A program made the position numbers and the translations under genes. A DNA stretch of 64,000 nucleotides from Planctobacterium marinum (GTDB lineage: Bacteria > Pseudomonadota > Gammaproteobacteria > Enterobacterales > Alteromonadaceae). The first letter of the stretch is position 1. Each line of letters starts with the position of its first letter. The DNA is taken from positions 1 to 64,000 of the forward strand of contig NZ_JAJEWQ010000007.1 of the NCBI RefSeq assembly GCF_020687805.1. Reading direction: 5' to 3'. Positions 18,646 through 27,676 of the stretch are shown here, one piece after another. A model generated the notes under the pieces. It did not search any database, was not told the DNA's origin, and saw nothing but the letters and a program-made list of their open reading frames with translations.

Positions 18646-20468
18646 GCAATAACAAGCAGTTTGTTTTAATTTTTTCAGTCATTTTAATGGTGTTGCAGCT
18701 GTCCTGGTTGCAACCCTCCCAGGCCCTGCAATTTGATACTCAGGTAGACGATTTATTCTCTGAAGAGCCCGAGTTTTTGCCCGTCGATGAAGCCTTTATC
18801 TTTGAGTTTGATCAACAAGATGAGCAGCTGATATTAAGCTGGCAGATTGCCGAGGGCTACTACCTGTATAAAAAGCAATATAAATACGTTGCCAGGGACG
18901 TCACCGTAACTGATGCCGTGTTTGTTACTGAACATCAGCAAATCGAAGATGAGTACTTTGGCATATCCGATGTGTATTTTGAACAGTTAGAAATTCGACA
19001 CGATATTCAATATGCCAAACAGGACGGGGTGTTCAAGGTCCGCTATCAGGGCTGTGCAGAAGCCGGTTTGTGTTATCCACCCACCACTAAAGTGGTTTAT
19101 CTGAGTGCGGTTGCTGGTGATGCCGAACTGGCTAAAGCGGCTCAATCTTCTGAAGCTATGGAGTCTGAAACTGGTTCCGTATCTGAGCAATTTGAACTGC
19201 AAGCCATGTTATCCGGCGAGCAACCACTGGCAATGACATTACTGCTTTTTGTGCTGCTGGGTGCGGCGCTGGCCTTTACCCCTTGTGTGTTTCCTATGTA
19301 TCCCATTATTTCCAGTATTGTGGTGGGGCAGGGAAAACAGGTTAAAACTTCCAGGGTGCTGACATTATCATTCTTTTATGTTCAGGGTATGGCCATTACT
19401 TATTCCCTGATCGGGTTGGCGGTAGCCAGTGCCGGTGTGCAGTTTCAGGCGGCACTGCAGGCAGACTGGATTTTAATAACTTTCACCGTCATCTTTACCG
19501 CATTGGCACTGGTGATGTTTGGTGCATATGAACTGCAACTGCCTTCAAGCTGGCAGGTAAAACTGAATAGCATGAGCGCTCAACAAAAAGGCGGCAGCTT
19601 TGTGGGCGTGTTTATTATGGGCGCAATTTCCGGGCTGGTGGCTTCCCCCTGTACTACTGCACCGCTGACCGGCATATTGCTGTTTATTGCCCAAAGTGGT
19701 GATTTGTTACTGGGCTTTACGGCGCTATACGCTCTGAGCATTGGCATGGGCATCCCGTTGATTATCTTCGCTGTAACCGGTGGTAAGTTGCTGCCTAAAG
19801 CGGGCAACTGGATGAACATTGTGAAAGTCGCTTTTGGCTTTATGATGCTGGCCGTCGCGTTATTATTCCTGGAGCGCATGGTAGAAAATCTCTGGACCAA
19901 CCTGGCCTGGGCTGCGGTGGGATTAGCCATGTTTGGCTATTTTTATGTGATGAATCAAAACAGTACAGCAAGCTTCTGGAAAGGTGTGCGGATTGTGGTG
20001 ATTTTCCTGGGTTTGTTTGCATCTGCGCTGTGGGGCTGGCAACAAATCCAGCTGGCAACGGGCTTAGTTAATCATTCCGACGGGACGGCGACTGCAGCCA
20101 AAGCCCATCCCGAGTTTCTGATTGTGAAAGACCTGGCCGACTTCGAAGCCAAGCTGACGCAAGCCAATCAGCAAGGTAAATCTGTGATGATCGACTTATA
20201 CGCCGACTGGTGTGTGGCCTGTAAAGAGTTTGAGAAGTACACCTTTACCGATGCCGGAGTACAGGATGCCCTGTCGAATACCGTGTGGATGCAAATTGAT
20301 TTGACCGACAATACACCGCAATCGCTGGAGTTTCAGGAAAACTTTGCCATTTTAGGGCTACCCACCATCTTATTTTTTGATGAGCAGGGCAATGAGCTGG
20401 ACAGCGCCAGAGTTACTGGTTTTATGAAGGCCGATAAATTTGAAGCGCATGTGCGCAATGCGCTGTAG
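18642..20468 (+). CDS. dsbD: Thiol:disulfide interchange protein DsbD
   Basis: The 608-residue inner-membrane protein passes electrons from cytoplasmic thioredoxin to periplasmic DsbC, DsbG and CcmG. All three domains are present. The periplasmic alpha domain follows a signal peptide and has the redox pair Cys138/Cys144 (GCAEAGLCYPP). The eight-helix membrane domain has FTPCVFPMYP (Cys215) and ASPCTTAPLTG (Cys337). The C-terminal thioredoxin-like domain has WCVAC (Cys524/Cys527). All six catalytic cysteines are kept. It is translationally coupled to cutA. A stem of ACTGGCG/CGCCAGT (20496-20517) follows the gene, but without a T tract, so its role as terminator is uncertain. Confidence 0.96.
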   Translation: MSNNKQFVLIFSVILMVLQLSWLQPSQALQFDTQVDDLFSEEPEFLPVDEAFIFEFDQQDEQLILSWQIAEGYYLYKKQYKYVARDVTVTDAVFVTEHQQIEDEYFGISDVYFEQLEIRHDIQYAKQDGVFKVRYQGCAEAGLCYPPTTKVVYLSAVAGDAELAKAAQSSEAMESETGSVSEQFELQAMLSGEQPLAMTLLLFVLLGAALAFTPCVFPMYPIISSIVVGQGKQVKTSRVLTLSFFYVQGMAITYSLIGLAVASAGVQFQAALQADWILITFTVIFTALALVMFGAYELQLPSSWQVKLNSMSAQQKGGSFVGVFIMGAISGLVASPCTTAPLTGILLFIAQSGDLLLGFTALYALSIGMGIPLIIFAVTGGKLLPKAGNWMNIVKVAFGFMMLAVALLFLERMVENLWTNLAWAAVGLAMFGYFYVMNQNSTASFWKGVRIVVIFLGLFASALWGWQQIQLATGLVNHSDGTATAAKAHPEFLIVKDLADFEAKLTQANQQGKSVMIDLYADWCVACKEFEKYTFTDAGVQDALSNTVWMQIDLTDNTPQSLEFQENFAILGLPTILFFDEQGNELDSARVTGFMKADKFEAHVRNAL

Positions 20469-20604
20469 CTCATAACTATTTGACTTGCAGGAGATACTGG
20501 CGGGGCGACTCGCCAGTGGTCAATTCACAAATCTCTGTATGACACGCCACCCTGTTTAAATAAAGCTGTTCTGCCCGCTTTGCTATTTCCGAGACACTAT
20601 TAAT

Positions 20605-21030
20605 TTAAGTCAGTCGGTAAACGCTGGCGACCAGTATGGTTACTACACACCATCCCAAGCCGATACTCAATGGCAGAAAACCAATCACTACGCCGACTTT
20701 AGATAAGGTGTCTTCACCGACAATATCCGGTTTTATGGCCTGCAGAATAAAGCCAAACGGGTTGTAAATGGCACCAATCAGGGTCAGCCATAAAATGAGT
20801 GATGGAGGATTGATTTGCAACTGCAGCAGCACCAGAAAAACCACAAAGATAATGGCAGACATGATCAGATAATCGATGTGAGAACGCACCAGATCCCGGT
20901 AATTAGGAAATACCTTTTTTACCCAGCGCCATTTCAGGTAGCGGGCGGCAGTCAACAACCAGGCCTCCAGTAGTGCCATAATCAGACAAACCGAGGCCGC
21001 AACCGGCAGCAGGAATAAATCTGTCGTCAT
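20605..21030 (-). CDS. Four-helix membrane protein of unknown function
   Basis: The 141-residue protein has four hydrophobic segments at about 5-28, 52-73, 77-98 and 112-137. A basic stretch (KWRWVKKVFPNYRDLVRSH) lies between the first two and would be cytoplasmic. I do not recognise the family. It starts immediately after the stop of the 81-residue gene, so the two are co-transcribed and lie downstream of upp. A link to pyrimidine salvage is possible only from position. Confidence 0.7.
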   Translation of the reverse strand: MTTDLFLLPVAASVCLIMALLEAWLLTAARYLKWRWVKKVFPNYRDLVRSHIDYLIMSAIIFVVFLVLLQLQINPPSLILWLTLIGAIYNPFGFILQAIKPDIVGEDTLSKVGVVIGFLPLSIGLGWCVVTILVASVYRLT

Positions 21031-21276
21031 TTATTGTTTGTGCAGCGACAACAGTGTGCTGCTCTGGTTTGCCAATGGACGGGCAGACAATATTTTATAA
21101 TAGCCTGCCACTGAGTTTCCCATATTGATCTGGTAGCGTGGACTGTCCTTTACATGAAATACGCTGCTGATCGCATCGTTGGGCAGTTCGAGTTTAAGTA
21201 ACTCTTCATAAGCTCTGCAGGACAATACGGCGACGTTTTGTCCTTCGATTTCCAGTTGCAACTTGTCGTTATTCAT
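21031..21276 (-). CDS. Small protein of unknown function
   Basis: This 81-residue soluble protein has no signal or membrane helix. It lies 18 bp after upp and directly before the four-helix membrane protein, so it is the middle gene of an apparent three-gene operon. The predicted pattern is three or four beta strands with one helix (residues 21-31); I know no family. The start is ATG. Confidence 0.6.
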   Translation of the reverse strand: MNNDKLQLEIEGQNVAVLSCRAYEELLKLELPNDAISSVFHVKDSPRYQINMGNSVAGYYKILSARPLANQSSTLLSLHKQ

Positions 21277-21294
21277 CCGCTTATCCGATTGTGT

Positions 21295-21924
21295 TTACTT
21301 GGTGCCAAATATCTTATCACCGGCATCGCCAAGGCCTGGCAAAATATAGCCGTTATCATTTAAACGCTCGTCTATGGCGGCGGTATAAATGTCAACATCG
21401 TCGTGGATCTGTCGAACATTATAGATACCCTCAGGTGCTGCCAGTAACACCAGACAGGCGATAGAAGTACAGCCTTTATTTTTGAGCAGGTCGATGGTGG
21501 CATTCATAGTACCGCCGGTGGCCAACATGGGATCTAAAATAAGTGCGGTGCGTTGCTCAACATCTTCAATAACTTTGTCGAAGTAGGGAACCGGTTGCAG
21601 GGTTTCCTCGTCACGATAAAAACCCACCACACTGATTTTTGCCGTGGGCACCAGGTTCATTACCCCATCCAGCATACCTAAACCTGCCCGCAAAATCGGC
21701 ACCAGGGTGATTTTCTTGCCGTGAATTTGTTGTACCTGGATTGGTTCGCCACTCCAGCCGGTAATTTCGGCGTTTTCTGTGGGCAGATTACGGGTGGCTT
21801 CATAAGTCAGCAAACCGCCTATTTCTCCGGCCAGTTCCCGAAAGTTTTTGGTGCTGATGTCTTTGGTTCGCATTAAACCAATTTTATGCTCGATAAGGGG
21901 GTGTTTAATGTAATGGACTGGCAT
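21295..21924 (-). CDS. upp: Uracil phosphoribosyltransferase
   Basis: The 209-residue enzyme joins uracil and PRPP to form UMP in the pyrimidine salvage pathway. The PRPP-binding loop is [12 protein letters not shown] (about 131-142), and the flanking RAGLGMLDG and the uracil-binding C-terminal segment [12 protein letters not shown] are present. Length and termini match the E. coli enzyme. The gene is first of three on the minus strand; no uraA permease gene is next to it here. The upstream region contains two inverted repeats that might be regulatory. Confidence 0.98.
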   Translation of the reverse strand: MPVHYIKHPLIEHKIGLMRTKDISTKNFRELAGEIGGLLTYEATRNLPTENAEITGWSGEPIQVQQIHGKKITLVPILRAGLGMLDGVMNLVPTAKISVVGFYRDEETLQPVPYFDKVIEDVEQRTALILDPMLATGGTMNATIDLLKNKGCTSIACLVLLAAPEGIYNVRQIHDDVDIYTAAIDERLNDNGYILPGLGDAGDKIFGTK

Positions 21925-22262
21925 AGTGTTGTTTTCCGTTGTCTGGATTTTTATAAGTGTACTTTAAACCGATTCTGTTGCTTTTGAAATGTCATTAAAT
22001 TGTCTTCAAAAAGAAATGACTTGCTAAGAAAATGCGCTAATCTTCGCAGATTAGACCAGTAAAATGCTGCCTTTTCTGCAATTTTACCTATAATGGAGCG
22101 AATTATAGGATATTGCGAAACTGATCGCTCATTATTTAACCTGTTTTTATGTTGCGTCTGACATAATTGTTTCATACTGTTAAATATTAAGTGTTTTCGA
22201 CGACGTTTGATGATTTTTAGTCTATAAATTCAGTATTCGCAGCAAACTAAGAAAAAATTACT
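21925..22262. promoter_or_regulatory. Divergent control region of upp and aroQ with two inverted repeats
   Basis: No gene is seen here. CTAATCT/AGATTAG (22037-22054, loop TCGC) forms a perfect 7-bp hairpin. CCTATAAT/ATTATAGG (22087-22109, 7-nt centre) is an 8-bp inverted repeat that includes a TATAAT hexamer in both directions, so a bound protein there would cover a possible -10 box. No -35 element is convincing. Confidence 0.4.
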
Positions 22263-22706
22263 TTGAACATACTATTGCTTAACGGTCCCAATTTAAACAT
22301 GTTAGGTAAGCGCGAGCCGGAAGTTTACGGCCATCGCACCTTGTCTGATATTGTGCAGGGTTTACAACAGGTTGCCAGCGACAACGGTGCCATTTTAGCG
22401 CACCTGCAATCCAATGCTGAGCATGAGTTGATTGACAAAATTCACGCCGGTTTCGGCAAAACCGATTTTATCATTATCAACCCTGGTGCTTTTACCCATA
22501 CCAGCGTCGCGCTGCGCGACGCGCTGTTAAGTGTGTCTGTACCTTTTATCGAAGTACACCTGTCTAACGTCCATGCCCGCGAGCCTTTTCGTCATCATTC
22601 TTATCTGGCTGATGTCGCACAAGGCGTGATCTGCGGTTTGGGTGAGCAGGGATACCACTTCGCCCTACAAGCTGCATTGCGCCATGGCAATGTGCAACAT
22701 TCATAA
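22263..22706 (+). CDS. aroQ: 3-dehydroquinate dehydratase, type II
   Basis: The 147-residue enzyme catalyses the third step of the shikimate pathway. The family start [22 protein letters not shown] holds the catalytic Tyr; the [29 protein letters not shown] and [19 protein letters not shown] segments contribute the His and active-site residues. The start is TTG at 22263, because the family begins exactly there and an AAGAA-like site precedes it. It is the first gene of the aroQ-accB-accC operon common in gammaproteobacteria. Confidence 0.97.
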   Translation: MNILLLNGPNLNMLGKREPEVYGHRTLSDIVQGLQQVASDNGAILAHLQSNAEHELIDKIHAGFGKTDFIIINPGAFTHTSVALRDALLSVSVPFIEVHLSNVHAREPFRHHSYLADVAQGVICGLGEQGYHFALQAALRHGNVQHS

Positions 22707-22740
22707 CAAACAATTAAATTGATTACATAGAGAGTCAACA

Positions 22741-23193
22741 ATGGATATACGTAAAGTTAAAAAACTGATTGAGCTGGTGGAAGAGTCCGGTATTGCTGAA
22801 TTGGAAATTACTGAAGGTGAAGAATCTGTACGCATCAATCGCGGTCACAGTGGTGGCGCTTATATGGCGGCTCCTATGGCTCAACCGATGGCCCATGCCC
22901 CAGTTGCTGCACCGGCTGCGCCTGCCGCCAGTGAGCCAGCTGCACCCGCAGCCCCAACAGGCCATACGGTTCGCTCCCCAATGGTGGGTACCTTCTACCG
23001 TTCTTCTTCACCTGGTACGCCAGCGTTTGTTGAAGTAGGGCAAAGCGTATCTGTGGGTGATACCTTGTGTATCGTTGAAGCCATGAAGATGATGAACCAA
23101 ATCGAAGCCGATAAGTCGGGTGTGGTTAAGCAAATCCTGGTGGAAAATGAAGAGCCTGTAGAATTCGATCAGCCTCTGTTTATCATCGAATAA
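22741..23193 (+). CDS. accB: Biotin carboxyl carrier protein of acetyl-CoA carboxylase
   Basis: The 150-residue protein carries the biotin of acetyl-CoA carboxylase, the first committed step of fatty acid synthesis. The N-terminal part is the dimerisation helix region, the middle (about 40-75) is an Ala/Pro-rich flexible linker, and the C-terminal biotinyl domain has the EAMKM motif with the biotinylated Lys116. It lies 35 bp after aroQ and 12 bp before accC. Confidence 0.98.
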   Translation: MDIRKVKKLIELVEESGIAELEITEGEESVRINRGHSGGAYMAAPMAQPMAHAPVAAPAAPAASEPAAPAAPTGHTVRSPMVGTFYRSSSPGTPAFVEVGQSVSVGDTLCIVEAMKMMNQIEADKSGVVKQILVENEEPVEFDQPLFIIE

Positions 23194-23204
23194 GAGGCAA
23201 GCTC

Positions 23205-24554
23205 ATGTTGGATAAAGTTCTTATCGCCAACCGGGGTGAGATTGCACTGAGAGTATTGCGGGCTTGTAAAGAGCTGGGCATTAAAACAGTGGCCGTACAC
23301 TCGACGGTAGACCGAAATTTAAAGCATGTGTTGCTGGCCGATGAGTCTATCTGTATCGGAAAGGCAGCAGCTCAGGAAAGCTACCTGAACATTCCTGCCA
23401 TTATCGCCGCCGCAGAAGTCACTAACTCAATTGCTATTCACCCGGGATACGGCTTTTTGGCGGAAAACGCTGATTTTGCTGATCAGGTTGAGCAAAGCGG
23501 CTTTATTTTCATTGGTCCCAAAGGCGACACTATTCGTCTGATGGGTGACAAAGTGTCAGCCATCAATGCCATGAAAAAGGCCGGTGTTCCCTGTGTACCG
23601 GGTTCTGATGGGCCATTAACGGACGACCAGGATGCGAACAAAGCTCACGCCCGACGCATCGGTTACCCCATTATTGTTAAAGCTGCCGGTGGTGGTGGTG
23701 GTCGCGGTATGCGGGTGGTGCGCTCTGAAGGTGAGCTGATCAACGCCATTGCAACTACCAAGGCGGAAGCCAAAGCGGCCTTTAACAACGATGTGGTTTA
23801 CATGGAGAAATTCCTGGAAAACCCACGTCACGTTGAGATTCAGGTACTGGCCGATGGTCAGGGGAATGCGATCCACTTAGGTGAGCGGGACTGTTCTATG
23901 CAGCGTCGTCACCAGAAAGTCGTGGAAGAAGCACCTGCGCCAGGAATTACCCCTGAAATGCGCGCCAAAATCGGTGAGCGTTGTTGCCGTGCCTGTGTGG
24001 AAATCGGCTATCGCGGTGCCGGTACTTTTGAGTTTCTGTACGAAAACGGCGAGTTCTACTTCATCGAAATGAATACCCGTATTCAGGTAGAGCACCCGGT
24101 TTCAGAAATGATCACCGGGGTTGATTTGATCAAACAGCAACTGCGTATTGCCGGTGGTTTACCGCTGTCTATTGACCAGTCGCAAATCAACATCAAAGGT
24201 CACGCCATTGAGTGTCGTATCAACGCTGAAGATCCGAATACCTTTATTCCTTCTCCGGGCGCAATAGATATGTTCCATTCGCCAGGTGGTTTAGGGGTGC
24301 GTTGGGATTCCCACATTTACGCGGGCTATTCAGTACCACCTAACTATGACTCCATGATCGGTAAACTGATCACCTACGGCGAAAGTCGTGATGTGGCCAT
24401 CGCCAGAATGCGTCATGCACTGGACGAACTGGTAGTGGAAGGAATCAAAACCAACATTCCACTTCAGAAAAAAATCATGGCAGATGAAAGCTTTGGTGCC
24501 GGTGGTACCAACATTCATTACCTGGAGAAAAAGCTGGGGATTGGCGGCCATTAA
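23205..24554 (+). CDS. accC: Biotin carboxylase subunit of acetyl-CoA carboxylase
   Basis: The 449-residue ATP-grasp enzyme carboxylates the biotin on AccB. Recognisable elements are the N-terminal [15 protein letters not shown], the glycine-rich ATP-lid [11 protein letters not shown], the [17 protein letters not shown] segment, and [18 protein letters not shown] with metal and bicarbonate residues. Length is that of the E. coli protein. A strong terminator follows, closing the aroQ-accB-accC operon. Confidence 0.99.
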   Translation: MLDKVLIANRGEIALRVLRACKELGIKTVAVHSTVDRNLKHVLLADESICIGKAAAQESYLNIPAIIAAAEVTNSIAIHPGYGFLAENADFADQVEQSGFIFIGPKGDTIRLMGDKVSAINAMKKAGVPCVPGSDGPLTDDQDANKAHARRIGYPIIVKAAGGGGGRGMRVVRSEGELINAIATTKAEAKAAFNNDVVYMEKFLENPRHVEIQVLADGQGNAIHLGERDCSMQRRHQKVVEEAPAPGITPEMRAKIGERCCRACVEIGYRGAGTFEFLYENGEFYFIEMNTRIQVEHPVSEMITGVDLIKQQLRIAGGLPLSIDQSQINIKGHAIECRINAEDPNTFIPSPGAIDMFHSPGGLGVRWDSHIYAGYSVPPNYDSMIGKLITYGESRDVAIARMRHALDELVVEGIKTNIPLQKKIMADESFGAGGTNIHYLEKKLGIGGH

Positions 24555-24574
24555 GGCAACCTTTATAAGCGATT

Positions 24575-24601
24575 CAAAACGGGCCGGATGGCCCGTTTTT
24601 G
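24575..24601 (+). terminator. Rho-independent terminator after accC
   Basis: The stem ACGGGCC/GGCCCGT (24579-24585 with 24590-24596) has loop GGAT and is followed by a T run. Confidence 0.88.
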
Positions 24602-24641
24602 TTTGTGTGAATAAGTTCTTATAGATTTTCCGGAGTAGTTA

Positions 24642-24971
24642 ATGGCCTATTTTTATCTGGCAATTGCAATTGTCGCTGAGGTAATCGCTACCAGCGCCCT
24701 GAAGGCCTCTGAAGGGTTTTCTAAATCTATCCCCTCTGCTGTAGTGGTTATCGGGTTTGGTATCGCATTTTATTGTTTATCACTGGTATTGAAGACTATC
24801 CCCATTGGCATCGCCTACGCCATCTGGTCAGGGCTTGGCATTGTATTAATCTCCATCGCCGGATTGATTTTGTTTGGTCAGAAACTGGATTTAGCGGCCA
24901 TTGTGGGGATTGTACTGATCATTAGCGGTGTGGTTGTGATGAATGTATTTTCAAATTCGGTGAGCCATTGA
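24642..24971 (+). CDS. Small multidrug resistance (SMR) transporter, EmrE/QacE type
   Basis: The 109-residue protein has four membrane helices and the essential glutamate of the family in helix 1 (Glu13, in [17 protein letters not shown]). The [15 protein letters not shown] segment in helix 3 is also characteristic. Such proteins work as antiparallel dimers that exchange protons for quaternary ammonium compounds, polyamines or guanidinium. The [12 protein letters not shown] wording is closer to the EmrE/QacE branch than to SugE/Gdx, but the substrate is not certain. The MBL gene follows 19 bp downstream and may be co-transcribed. Confidence 0.9.
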   Translation: MAYFYLAIAIVAEVIATSALKASEGFSKSIPSAVVVIGFGIAFYCLSLVLKTIPIGIAYAIWSGLGIVLISIAGLILFGQKLDLAAIVGIVLIISGVVVMNVFSNSVSH

Positions 24972-24990
24972 GGCGGAATAAGTAAAAGCT

Positions 24991-25830
24991 ATGGCTACCG
25001 TGATATTCAGGTTAAGGATAATCGTCCTGTTGTGGCTCACTATGGTCGGCTATGGCGCAGCAAAAATTCCGGATATGCACGAGGACAATGGCTACATTGA
25101 ACCATTCCAGATGTTCGATAATGTCTATTACATTGGTGATAAATGGGTTTCTTCCTACGCGGTGACAACCTCTACCGGACTGATCATCATTGATACGCTG
25201 GAGTTTCCCTATAGCCAATGGCTTCCTCTCAACCTTAAAAAGTTAGGCTTACAAGGTGCACGGGTGAGCCACATTCTGGTGACCCATGGTCACTCAGATC
25301 ATGTGGCTGGTGACAGCTATTTACAGGAGTTATACGCTGCTGAGGTCACTATTTCCGAGCAGGGTTATGCACTGGCTCTGCAGCAAGCTGAACAAAGCCG
25401 CGGTGAGAAGAAGTTCAGGCCGCCTGAAGTGTCATCATTTGTAAAGGATGAAATGAGCCTGCTTATTGTTAATACAAGGTTTAAGTTTTACCTTACCCCC
25501 GGTCATACACAGGGGGATATGTCGATTGATTTTATGGCAAGGCATCGAGGGCAATTGTACCGCGTATTTGTCACCGGAGGGCACAGCGCAAATCTTCAAA
25601 ATAAACAACTGACCAAACTGTTTATAGCCAGCATGTCACGCATAAAAACACTCAGCGCTGAAAGTCCTGTGGTAACCGTCAACCTTGCAAATCATCCCCA
25701 TAAAAATCATTTATTTAAATCCCGTACGGCGATTAACACTAATGATTTGAAGAATCCGTTTGTTGATCGGGAAAACTTCCTTCAATTTATCGAGCAGCAA
25801 CAGGCGCAGGCCCTAAATAAGGTGCAGTAA
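24991..25830 (+). CDS. Exported MBL-fold hydrolase, subclass B3-like
   Basis: The 279-residue protein has an N-terminal signal peptide (about 1-24). The zinc motif is intact: HGHSDH at 99-104, His172 in TPGHTQGD, and a His pair in ANHPH near 235-237 where B3 enzymes have the last zinc ligand. The usual Asp of the bridging position is not visible; the stretch reads VTGGHSAN instead. It resembles B3-type beta-lactamases and their many non-lactamase relatives (for example lactonases), so resistance should not be inferred. It lies closely behind the SMR gene. The contrast with the motif-less relative at 15878 is notable. Confidence 0.82.
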   Translation: MATVIFRLRIIVLLWLTMVGYGAAKIPDMHEDNGYIEPFQMFDNVYYIGDKWVSSYAVTTSTGLIIIDTLEFPYSQWLPLNLKKLGLQGARVSHILVTHGHSDHVAGDSYLQELYAAEVTISEQGYALALQQAEQSRGEKKFRPPEVSSFVKDEMSLLIVNTRFKFYLTPGHTQGDMSIDFMARHRGQLYRVFVTGGHSANLQNKQLTKLFIASMSRIKTLSAESPVVTVNLANHPHKNHLFKSRTAINTNDLKNPFVDRENFLQFIEQQQAQALNKVQ

Positions 25831-26015
25831 TCAGTGAGTAATCAGGTTCCCCACAAGTGACAGTGTAGAGCTGCATTACTTCTTTTTTCCCGGTTAGACG
25901 GAGATGGTCCGTTTCTTGTCTTCAGCGTATATGATGATTATAATGGTTAAAAAAAGCACCTGCATTGACAGGGGCTTAACCAAGGACAGAACGTTGACAA
26001 AAGGAGAATCATGCA

Positions 26016-26573
26016 ATGAGCCGATTACGGTACCTCATCCTCTTACTAACCCTTCCACTATTTACGCTGGCCCAACCCGATAGCTATCAAAGAGACATCA
26101 ATGACGTAAACGGAAATGGCATCAGAGACGATGTCGATCGTGAAATAGCGAGTTTGACGTCTGATATCACAGAACAGACCCATTTGAGTTATTACGCATT
26201 TTTTCTGTCGCGTTTTATAGAAACTAAAGGCATAAAGCGAGCACAGAGTTTTGCCAATATGGTGGAGCATATGATGTGTCTGAAAACCGAAGAACATCAG
26301 ATTGAAATCAAGTCTCGTATTCTTGATTCAGAAAATAGCTTTAGTGCTTACAACAGGGCGAACAGTGAAGTTGTCAGGTATATGTGGTTACAGTCGGCTA
26401 TTGGGTCGAAGAACTGTGCTATTGAACGGTCTCCGACTGACCTTGATTTTTGGCAATTTATCCAGGCTGCTTACGATGAAGATATATGCGACAGAATCAA
26501 AAAAAATAACAGATTTTCTGCAGATCCTATGGCTAAACATGATTACGCCAGGTGTATAGACGAAACCCGGTAA
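26016..26573 (+). CDS. Exported protein with a Ca-binding-like Asp/Asn loop, unknown function
   Basis: The 185-residue protein has a clear signal peptide (cleavage near residue 19, after TLA). Right after it comes DINDVNGNGIRDDVDREI, a DxNxNGxxDDxD loop like those of thrombospondin type 3 and dockerin-like calcium sites. The rest is helical with four cysteines, two of them in the C-terminal third near KKNNRF and the end. An AAGGAG ribosome binding site lies about 12 bases before the ATG; a closer ATG at 26011 is followed at once by a stop. I recognise no family. Confidence 0.65.
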   Translation: MSRLRYLILLLTLPLFTLAQPDSYQRDINDVNGNGIRDDVDREIASLTSDITEQTHLSYYAFFLSRFIETKGIKRAQSFANMVEHMMCLKTEEHQIEIKSRILDSENSFSAYNRANSEVVRYMWLQSAIGSKNCAIERSPTDLDFWQFIQAAYDEDICDRIKKNNRFSADPMAKHDYARCIDETR

Positions 26574-26726
26574 GTCAAAATTAAACTAATTAACAGTTGT
26601 TGCTGGCTTGTGTGGATATTGGCTATCGCAGTGCCTGGAATGGTATAAGATTGGTTGGAAGCCTGGCCGCCCTCAGGCATTATCTTTACTAGCCATTAAT
26701 AGGTCAGGAAAACCAGGAGCAACACT

Positions 26727-27107
26727 ATGATTGGATACATCACGTTAGGGACAAATGATGTCCTAAACGGCGGCATCTTTTACGATCAGCTATTTGCCAT
26801 TTTAGGTGCGAAAAGAGTATACGACCAGGCAAACTGCATTGCATGGGCAAAAGACGACGCGTCTGTCATATTTACCTTGCTGAACCCCGAAAATGGTCAA
26901 CAGGCCACAGCCGGTAATGGCACCATGATCGCGTTTCAGGCAGCATCACAAGCACAGGTTGAATCGCTGTATTACAAAGCCCTGGAAATTGGCGCCTCCG
27001 ATGAAGGCGCACCTGGTATTCGTTCCGGTGGTTTCTATTGTGCTTATATTCGGGATCTGGATGGCAATAAGCTCAACTTTCATTTCAATCCCAACGGGAC
27101 TGAATAA
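26727..27107 (+). CDS. VOC-family (glyoxalase/bleomycin-resistance-like) protein
   Basis: The 126-residue protein is a single vicinal-oxygen-chelate domain with the family strand pattern: MIGYITLGTNDVLNGGIFYDQLFAILGAKRV at the start and the closing block GFYCAYIRDLDGNKLNFHFNP. DLDGNKL is the usual segment of this family, where the final metal-binding Glu often follows; here it is Asn, so a metal site is doubtful. The role is unknown; relatives include lactoylglutathione lyase-like proteins. It stands alone. Confidence 0.85.
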   Translation: MIGYITLGTNDVLNGGIFYDQLFAILGAKRVYDQANCIAWAKDDASVIFTLLNPENGQQATAGNGTMIAFQAASQAQVESLYYKALEIGASDEGAPGIRSGGFYCAYIRDLDGNKLNFHFNPNGTE

Positions 27108-27259
27108 AACCCGCTCAGGTAGCACTAAACAGCAAGCATTTGCAAAGGCCTGACTGCCAGTGTATTTCCAATCCCCCCGGTTTTACTGGTAACCAGGTTG
27201 TCACAGAATCCTACGACAATAGGCCGGTGTATTATTGAGTTTAATTTAGGAAAAGTAAG

Positions 27260-27676
27260 ATGATTTTGCTTTGGTTGTTTCTGGGATTGTTGCTGGTAAG
27301 CCCACTTATTTTTATTACGCGAAAGCTGCGTGGTAAAAGGTTAGTTCATGTTATGGGAAGTAGCCTGGTGATTGCTGCGCTTATTTATATCGGTTTTGCA
27401 ATTATCTGGGGGGATACTAAGTGGCTGGCAACCGAGTTTGTTGGGGTTCTTTTATATAGCGCTTTCTACTGGTTGGCTTTGCAGCGCGGACTCGTATGGC
27501 TGGCCATTGGCTGGTTACTGCATCCTGCCTGGGATGCTGCACTGCATTTATTTGGCCCGGGAGCACACATTGCGCCTGCCTGGTACGCTTGGGCGTGCAT
27601 TTCATTTGATGTTGTACTGGCTGCTTATTTGCTGAAAAGAAGCCTGGAAAAACAGCCAATGGCGATCAATACATAG
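27260..27676 (+). CDS. Integral membrane protein, DUF6010-like
   Basis: The 138-residue protein has four or five hydrophobic segments and the motif GWLLHPAWDAALH, which is the mark of a small family of unknown function that I know as DUF6010. The stop lies inside the 3' end of the MFS transporter gene on the other strand: the two overlap by 11 bp tail to tail. A GGAAAAG site precedes the ATG. The role is unknown. Confidence 0.7.
   Translation: MILLWLFLGLLLVSPLIFITRKLRGKRLVHVMGSSLVIAALIYIGFAIIWGDTKWLATEFVGVLLYSAFYWLALQRGLVWLAIGWLLHPAWDAALHLFGPGAHIAPAWYAWACISFDVVLAAYLLKRSLEKQPMAINT

Noticed and set aside
20496-20517. Hairpin after dsbD considered as terminator
   Set aside because: A 7-bp stem is present, but no T tract follows on either strand, so I do not call it.
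21951-22175. Open frame of 74 codons upstream of upp
   Set aside because: No ribosome binding site; it lies in the AT-rich control region of upp and aroQ.
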